From NCBI RefSeq assembly GCF_900184895.1, contig NZ_FXZK01000001.1, positions 744,001 to 808,000 on the forward strand: 64,000 nucleotides of DNA. Reading direction: 5' to 3'. The position numbers and the translations under genes were made by a program. Source of the DNA: Flavimaricola marinus (GTDB lineage: Bacteria; Pseudomonadota; Alphaproteobacteria; Rhodobacterales; Rhodobacteraceae). The notes below the pieces were generated by a model. That model was not told where the DNA came from. It worked only from the letters and a program-made list of their open reading frames with translations, and did no database searches. Positions 59,660-64,000 of the stretch are shown here, piece by piece (the first letter of the stretch is position 1; each line of letters opens with the position of its first letter).

Positions 59660-61453
59660 ATGGACTTTACCTGCACTCTGGATGGCGGCGCAATGCGCTG
59701 CACGATCACTTCCTACACGGCGCTGAACGCACCGGTGTTCTGCTGCTCCGGGATGCAGCCGATGGCCTGCGTGTCGGGCGGCGAGGTGGTGATGACCCTC
59801 GGCAGCCAGATCGAGGTGGCGATCCCCGATCTGGCCCCCGGCGTGCCGCACGAGGTAGTGCTGCGCTACGACGCCGAGAAGTATCAGCCGGTCAACCGGG
59901 CATGGCTGCCGCTCGGCCCCTATCTGCGGCATGCGGGCGGGACGATCCCGCTGCCGCCGCTCCCTGCCGGGGTCGATCCGGTCACATGGCCCGCCGCCGC
60001 CCCGGTCGAGGGGCTGCGCCTGCTCCCCGCGCCGACCTCGTGGACACCGGGCAACGGCACCCTTCCGGTCACCGGGTTCAGCAGCAGCCACCCGGCTTTT
60101 GGCGCGGTGACCGCGCTGGCCGAGCGCACCGGCCTCGGCCCGTTTGCGGGTGATGCGCCCGTCGCGGTCACGGAGGCCGACCTGCCCGCCGATGCCTATA
60201 CCCTGACGATCCCCGCCGACGGGCCGATCGGCCTCGCCGTCTCCGGCTACGGCGGCGCATTCTACGGGGCGATCACGCTCCTGCACCTGCGCCACCTCTA
60301 CGACGGCGCCCTACCGGTCGGGACGATCCAGGACACCCCCCGGTTCGGCTGGCGCGGGCAGCACCTCGATTGCGCCCGGCACTTCTTTCAGCCCGACACG
60401 ATCCACCGTTTGCTCGACCTTATGGCGCTCTTGAAGCTCAACAGGTTCCACTGGCATTTCGCTGATGACGAGGCGTTCCGGCTTCAGGTAGCCTCCTGCC
60501 CGGAACTCTGGCAAAAGACCGAATTCCAAGGCGAGGGCGAGCTGATCCCGGCGCTCTTTGGCGAAGGCCCGCGCAAAGGCGGCAGCTATTCCCCCGCCGA
60601 TGTCGAGGCGCTTCTGGCCCACGCCAAGGCGCTGAATATCGAGGTGATGCCCGAAATCGAGGTGCCCGCACACGCGCTGGCCTTCGCCCGCGTCTACCCC
60701 GGCACCCGCGACCCGGAAGACACCGGGCAAGAGCGGTCCGTCCAGGGCTACGCCCGGAACGTCCTCAACCCCGCGATGCCCGAAACATGGGAGCGTCTGA
60801 TCCCGCTCGCCGCCGAGGTCGCCGCGATGTTTCCCTTTGGGCACCTGCACCTGGGCGGCGACGAACTGCCGCGCGACACGTGGATGGGCTCGCCCGCCGC
60901 CCGCGCCCTGATGGCCCAGGAGGGGCTCGAGACGACCCAGGACCTGATGGGTTGGACCATGGCCAAACTGGCCGCCACCCTGCCGGGCACCCGCGTCGCC
61001 GCGTGGGAAGAGGCCGCCGGCGGCAGCCAAGGCGGCATCGGCCACAACGCGCTCTTGTTCAGCTGGACAGGGCAAGGCCCCGGCCTTGCCGCCGCGCGGG
61101 CGGGCTACGACGTGGTGATGACCCCCGCACAACACGTCTACCTCGACATGGCGCACAGCTCCGATCCGCAGGACTGGGGCGCCGCCTGGGCCGCCTTCGT
61201 CAGCCTGCCCGACACGATCGCATGGGATCCGGTGCCAGACGAAATCGCCGATATCCCCGAGAGGATCGCAGGCGTGCAGGGTTGCTTCTGGGGCGAATTC
61301 ACCACCCAAGACAGCCAGATGTGGCCGATGCTGCTGCCGCGCATGCTCGGAGTCGCCACCAAGGCATGGGAACCCAGAGGTAAAAGCACTGCACACAGTC
61401 TGACCGCCCTCGCCGGACATTACGAACCGCTGCTCGGGCGCTTTGTCTCCTGA
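59660..61453 (+). CDS. Beta-N-acetylhexosaminidase (GH20)
   Basis: A 597-residue glycoside hydrolase that removes terminal GlcNAc or GalNAc. The catalytic pair is Asp401-Glu402 in HLHLGGDELPRDTW. Other family marks are LDCARHFFQPDTIHRLLDL, LNRFHWHFADDEAFRLQ, VMPEIEVPAHA and LLFSWTGQGPG. The N-terminal 150 residues form the usual alpha/beta domain. There is no signal peptide, so the enzyme acts in the cytoplasm on imported oligosaccharides. It starts 15 bases after gntR and is followed by a terminator. Confidence 0.92.
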   Translation: MDFTCTLDGGAMRCTITSYTALNAPVFCCSGMQPMACVSGGEVVMTLGSQIEVAIPDLAPGVPHEVVLRYDAEKYQPVNRAWLPLGPYLRHAGGTIPLPPLPAGVDPVTWPAAAPVEGLRLLPAPTSWTPGNGTLPVTGFSSSHPAFGAVTALAERTGLGPFAGDAPVAVTEADLPADAYTLTIPADGPIGLAVSGYGGAFYGAITLLHLRHLYDGALPVGTIQDTPRFGWRGQHLDCARHFFQPDTIHRLLDLMALLKLNRFHWHFADDEAFRLQVASCPELWQKTEFQGEGELIPALFGEGPRKGGSYSPADVEALLAHAKALNIEVMPEIEVPAHALAFARVYPGTRDPEDTGQERSVQGYARNVLNPAMPETWERLIPLAAEVAAMFPFGHLHLGGDELPRDTWMGSPAARALMAQEGLETTQDLMGWTMAKLAATLPGTRVAAWEEAAGGSQGGIGHNALLFSWTGQGPGLAAARAGYDVVMTPAQHVYLDMAHSSDPQDWGAAWAAFVSLPDTIAWDPVPDEIADIPERIAGVQGCFWGEFTTQDSQMWPMLLPRMLGVATKAWEPRGKSTAHSLTALAGHYEPLLGRFVS

Positions 61454-61458
61454 AACCG

Positions 61459-61502
61459 CGGCCCCGATTTGCCACCAATTGCGCCATCTCGGGGCCGTTT
61501 TT
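61459..61502 (+). terminator. Intrinsic terminator after the GH20 gene
   Basis: CGGCCCCGA (61459-61467) pairs with TCGGGGCCG (61489-61497), followed by TTTTT. It begins six bases after the hexosaminidase stop. The loop is long (21 bases), but the stem and T-run are clear. Confidence 0.8.
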
Positions 61503-61643
61503 ACCGCCCAAGATGGCCGCACGGCGGCAAAGCGCCTGACAAGGACGCCGCCGCGGCTCTTGCTCTCGGACGCGCCGCGATACTGACAACTTCGGCTTCG
61601 AAAGGCTTTGCAGCCCCCGCAGCCCAAGGACAAAGGACCGACC

Positions 61644-61901
61644 ATGCCCCTTGATCCCGGCAGCTATATCCTTATCGGACTGCTCCTTGTCGCGCTGGCC
61701 TACGTGGTCCTCCCCCGGCCCCGCAAGGGCAAGCGCAAACGCAATAACAGCGATAGCGGCGGCGTCGCAGGCGACGGCGGCAGCCCTTCGGGGAGCACCA
61801 ACAGCGGCGCAAGCAGCAGTGGCAACGCGGGCAAGTCCGGCGGCTGGGGCAGCTTCTTCGACGGAGGAGACGGGGGCGGCGATGGCGGTGGCGGCGACTA
61901 G
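61644..61901 (+). CDS. Small single-pass membrane protein with Gly/Ser-rich tail
   Basis: An 85-residue protein. One hydrophobic helix lies at residues 8-22 (YILIGLLLVALAYVVL), then a strongly basic segment PRPRKGKRKRNN, then a tail of almost only Gly, Ser, Asp and Asn ending GGDGGGDGGGGD. ATG 61644 is preceded by AAGGACAAAGGACC. The positive patch after the helix implies a cytoplasmic C-terminus. No family is recognised. It lies alone between the GH20 terminator and the repeats at 61923-62384. The gap 61454-61643 holds only the terminator and this gene's leader. Confidence 0.65.
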   Translation: MPLDPGSYILIGLLLVALAYVVLPRPRKGKRKRNNSDSGGVAGDGGSPSGSTNSGASSSGNAGKSGGWGSFFDGGDGGGDGGGGD

Positions 61902-61922
61902 CACATAACGCGCGCGCTTTCC

Positions 61923-61961
61923 TTCATCTTGGCAAGAAAACTCCCGCCGGAGGCTCCCGCA
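61923..61961 (-). repeat. Dispersed intergenic repeat, family A, copy 3
   Basis: Read on the minus strand it runs GGGAGCCTCCGGCGGGAG, TTTTCTTG, CCAAGATGAAGG. The first block matches the copy at 614-650 and the tail matches the copy at 3772-3822, tying the three together. It lies between the tandem array and the small membrane-protein gene. Confidence 0.6.
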
Positions 61962-62064
61962 GCATCAACACGCGCCATGACCGGCGGTCGCATCCACGGC
62001 AACCACACAAACGGCACCACAGGGCGCACCATCCGACCCACCGCTTCCGCAAGTGGTCGGCACA

Positions 62065-62384
62065 GGAAACGCTCCACCGAAGCGTTTCCGGACGCGCTGC
62101 CCCGGCCCTTCGCTGCCGCTGCGGGCGTTCGGCGCTGGAAACGCTCCACTGGAGCCTTTCCGGACGCCTTGCCCCGGCCCTTCGCTGCCGCTGCGGGCGT
62201 TCGGCGCTGGAAACGCTCCACTGGAGCCTTTCCGAACGCGTTGCCCCGGCCCTCCGCTGCCGCTACGGGCGTTCGGCGCTGTAAACGCTCCACTGGAGCG
62301 TTTCCGGACGTGCTGCCCCGGCCCTCCGCTGCCGCTGCGGACGTTCGGCGCTGGAAACGCTCCACTGGAGCGTTTCCGGACGCG
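62065..62384. repeat. Tandem array of 72-bp units each with a 25-bp palindrome
   Basis: Units begin at 62065, 62137, 62209, 62281 and 62353; the first four are exactly 72 bp and the last is a 32-bp partial unit. Each starts with a palindrome, perfect in the last copy: GGAAACGCTCCA, central C, TGGAGCGTTTCC. The rest of the unit (CCCCGGCCCTTCGCTGCCGC and flanks) is about 90% alike between copies. The array ends two bases before the GH4 stop codon. The 485-base gap 61902-62386 otherwise holds only the repeat at 61923-61961. Confidence 0.92.
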
Positions 62385-62386
62385 CC

Positions 62387-63880
62387 TCACCCCATGACCT
62401 TCGTGCCGAGGCCGTGGGCTTCGCTCGCCGCTTTCGCCGCCCCCGCTTCGCGCAGTTGCTCGACCGAGCGCACGCCCAGCCGCGCCGCGCCGTCCCAAGC
62501 GCGGGTCTCGACCTTGGGCGACTTGAGCCGCTCGGCCGCCGCCGGGATCGCGTCGGCATATTGCGGCAGCCACTTGGCCTGCGCGACGAGCATCTCGTCG
62601 ACCATCTGCCAGACTTCCTCGGGGGTGCAGATCGCGCCGACCAGCGGATCGTGCAGCACCGCCTGCTTGAGCAGTTCGACATCGCCGGTGAGGGCAGCCT
62701 GAACACTCATCCGCTGCACGTTGATGCTGGCCATGCAGGTGGCTGCACAGGCGGCGGGCAGCTCGATCCCCTCGACCATGTTGATCCCGAACCGGTCCAC
62801 GAAACCGGGGCTTTCGACGATGCAATCATCCGGCAGGTTCTTGATGATACCGCCATTGCGCACATTGAAATGGCCGCGATAGGTGCGTCCCGTCTCCAGC
62901 GCCTCGAGAATCCAGCTTGCGTGCTCGTCGGTGCGCGGGCCGGTCAGGGGCTTGCCCGCCTCATCGAGGAACTTGGGGAAGTCCTCTTCGAACCAGTTCC
63001 GGTTCTCGGTGGTATAGCGCAGATAGCCACCGGTTTCGCCGTGGATCCAGTCGTCCATGCTGATCCAGTCCATGATCTGATCCGGGCGCTTGCGATACCA
63101 CGGCAGGTATTCGCTGAGGTGGCCGTTGCTCTCGGTCGAGTAGAAGCCGAAGCGCTTGAGCACGTCGATCCGCACCTTTTCCTGCCGTGAGAACACCGGA
63201 TGCGCCTCGAAGGCCGCGATCAGCTCGTCGCGCCCGATCTGGCGGCCGTTATGGCGGATATCCAGATACCATGTCTGGTGGTTGATGCCCGAGCAGATGA
63301 TGTCGACCTCTTCCATCGGCACCTTGAGCGCATGGGCGATCTGGCGATGACCGTTCTGCACCCCGTGGCACAGACCAACCGTGTCGACCCCGCCGTGATC
63401 GAGGCAGGCCCATGTCATCATCACCATCGGATTGGCATAGTTCAGCAGCTTGGCCCCCGGCTCGGCCACCTCGCGGATATCCTTGCAAAAGGCGAGCATC
63501 TCGTGGATGCCGCGCTGCCCATACATGATGCCACCGGCGCAAATCGTGTCTCCGACGCATTGGTCGACCCCGTATTTCAGAGGGATGCGGATATCGTCGG
63601 CAAAGGCCTCCAGCCCGCCGATCCGCACGCAGTTCATCACATAGCGTGCGCCCTCAAGCGCGGCGCGCCGGTCCGTCGTCGCCGTGACGACGGTCTTCAG
63701 CCCGTTGACCGAGACGATCCGTTCGATGATCTGCCGGATCATATCCAGATTGTGCTGATTGATGTCGGTCAGCGCGATTTCGATATTCTCGAATTCCGGC
63801 ACCCGCAGGATGTCCGAGCACAGCTTCTTGGTGAACCCGACGCTGCCCGCGCCAATGATGCAAATCTTGAAATCGGTCAT
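62387..63880 (-). CDS. melA: GH4 family glycosidase, MelA-like (alpha-galactosidase/alpha-glucosidase)
   Basis: A 497-residue NAD- and metal-dependent glycosidase. The Rossmann start is ICIIGAGSVGFTKKL, and the family motifs NYANPMVMMTWACL, LCHGVQNGHRQI and CSGINHQTWYLDI hold the metal-binding Cys and His. The order fits MelA-type alpha-galactosidase best, but GH4 specificity is hard to read from sequence. It is cytoplasmic. ATG 63880 overlaps the stop of the gene upstream. The palindromic array follows its stop immediately. Confidence 0.87.
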   Translation of the reverse strand: MTDFKICIIGAGSVGFTKKLCSDILRVPEFENIEIALTDINQHNLDMIRQIIERIVSVNGLKTVVTATTDRRAALEGARYVMNCVRIGGLEAFADDIRIPLKYGVDQCVGDTICAGGIMYGQRGIHEMLAFCKDIREVAEPGAKLLNYANPMVMMTWACLDHGGVDTVGLCHGVQNGHRQIAHALKVPMEEVDIICSGINHQTWYLDIRHNGRQIGRDELIAAFEAHPVFSRQEKVRIDVLKRFGFYSTESNGHLSEYLPWYRKRPDQIMDWISMDDWIHGETGGYLRYTTENRNWFEEDFPKFLDEAGKPLTGPRTDEHASWILEALETGRTYRGHFNVRNGGIIKNLPDDCIVESPGFVDRFGINMVEGIELPAACAATCMASINVQRMSVQAALTGDVELLKQAVLHDPLVGAICTPEEVWQMVDEMLVAQAKWLPQYADAIPAAAERLKSPKVETRAWDGAARLGVRSVEQLREAGAAKAASEAHGLGTKVMG

Positions 63881-64000
63881 GCGGTAACGTCCTCTTGCAG
63901 AGATGATAAAAACGCCCGGTGCGGCAGGCATTGAAGTGCCGCCTTGCGGTATTCGCGGGTGAGGGCTTCGTGGGTCTTGCGCAGGGTGGCGCGGGCCTTG
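63877..64000 (-). CDS. C-terminal end of an unidentified gene (cut by window edge)
   Basis: The last 40 codons of a frame entering from the right edge, ending in TGA that overlaps the GH4 start (GCATGACC). The visible tail is KARATLRKTHEALTREYRKA followed by a short stretch ending SSLQEDVTA. It is basic and helical-looking with no motif I can name. The ATGA overlap and good codon usage support a real gene co-transcribed with melA. Confidence 0.6.
   Translation of the reverse strand, partial: KARATLRKTHEALTREYRKAALQCLPHRAFLSSLQEDVTA

Noticed and set aside
61898-62365. A 155-codon minus-strand frame with 24-residue repeats across the tandem array
   Set aside because: The 72-bp period keeps several frames open on both strands, the unit is centred on a DNA palindrome, and there is no ribosome binding site or recognisable domain. 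A non-coding array explains it better.
62065-62384. CRISPR array
   Set aside because: The whole 72-bp unit is repeated, including the segment between palindromes, so there are no variable spacers, and no cas genes are present.

Overview
The window is high-GC chromosomal DNA from an alphaproteobacterium, most likely a member of the Rhodobacteraceae (Roseobacter group). That placement is inferred from gene content: phosphatidylcholine synthase beside xerC/DUF484, an FdsGBA-type NAD-dependent formate dehydrogenase, a YcjX/DUF697 pair, DUF3726, and intergenic repeats ending in a GCCAAGATGAA-like motif that I associate with this family. No rRNA, tRNA, transposase, phage gene or CRISPR array was seen. 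About 95% of the window is coding, and many neighbouring genes overlap by ATGA.

Layout. 1-16 kb is housekeeping: prmA (cut by the left edge), priA and a LysE exporter on the minus strand; DUF484, xerC and pcs on the plus strand; then ogt, ileS, asd, an FAD monooxygenase, the DUF697/YcjX pair and truA. 16-25 kb holds an uncharacterised two-gene unit (DUF3726 plus a 547-residue protein) and the outer-membrane assembly pair tamA-tamB. 25.6-31.7 kb is an oppABCDF-type peptide importer with a DinB-fold gene inserted between oppB and oppC. 32-40.2 kb is a formate oxidation locus: hemerythrin, LysR regulator, fdsG, fdsB, two small DUF genes, fdsA, fdhD, fdsD.

40.3-48.4 kb holds an amine-oxidase-like flavoprotein fused to two NTF2/SnoaL-like domains, convergent with a 1275-residue protein built like soluble adenylyl cyclase (two cyclase domains, AAA ATPase, TPR-like tail), a membrane protein and a DenD-like dehydrogenase. 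48.4-61.5 kb is an amino-sugar uptake and catabolism locus. A ten-gene minus-strand operon encodes two permeases, a binding protein, an ATPase, a Gfo/Idh/MocA oxidoreductase, two SIS-domain proteins, a ROK kinase, NagA and CutC. A divergent GntR regulator and a cytoplasmic GH20 hexosaminidase face it. The likely flow is import of an N-acetylhexosamine oligosaccharide, cytoplasmic cleavage, phosphorylation, deacetylation, then deamination/isomerisation. The window ends with a GH4 glycosidase and the tail of one more gene.

The most unusual non-coding structures are a tandem array of four 72-bp units plus a partial fifth, each carrying a 25-bp palindrome, directly after the GH4 stop codon; an 86-bp repeat with 11-bp internal periodicity found after ileS and after tamB (about 83% identical, no gaps); and a dispersed short repeat seen three times. 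All functional statements are read from sequence patterns without database searches.
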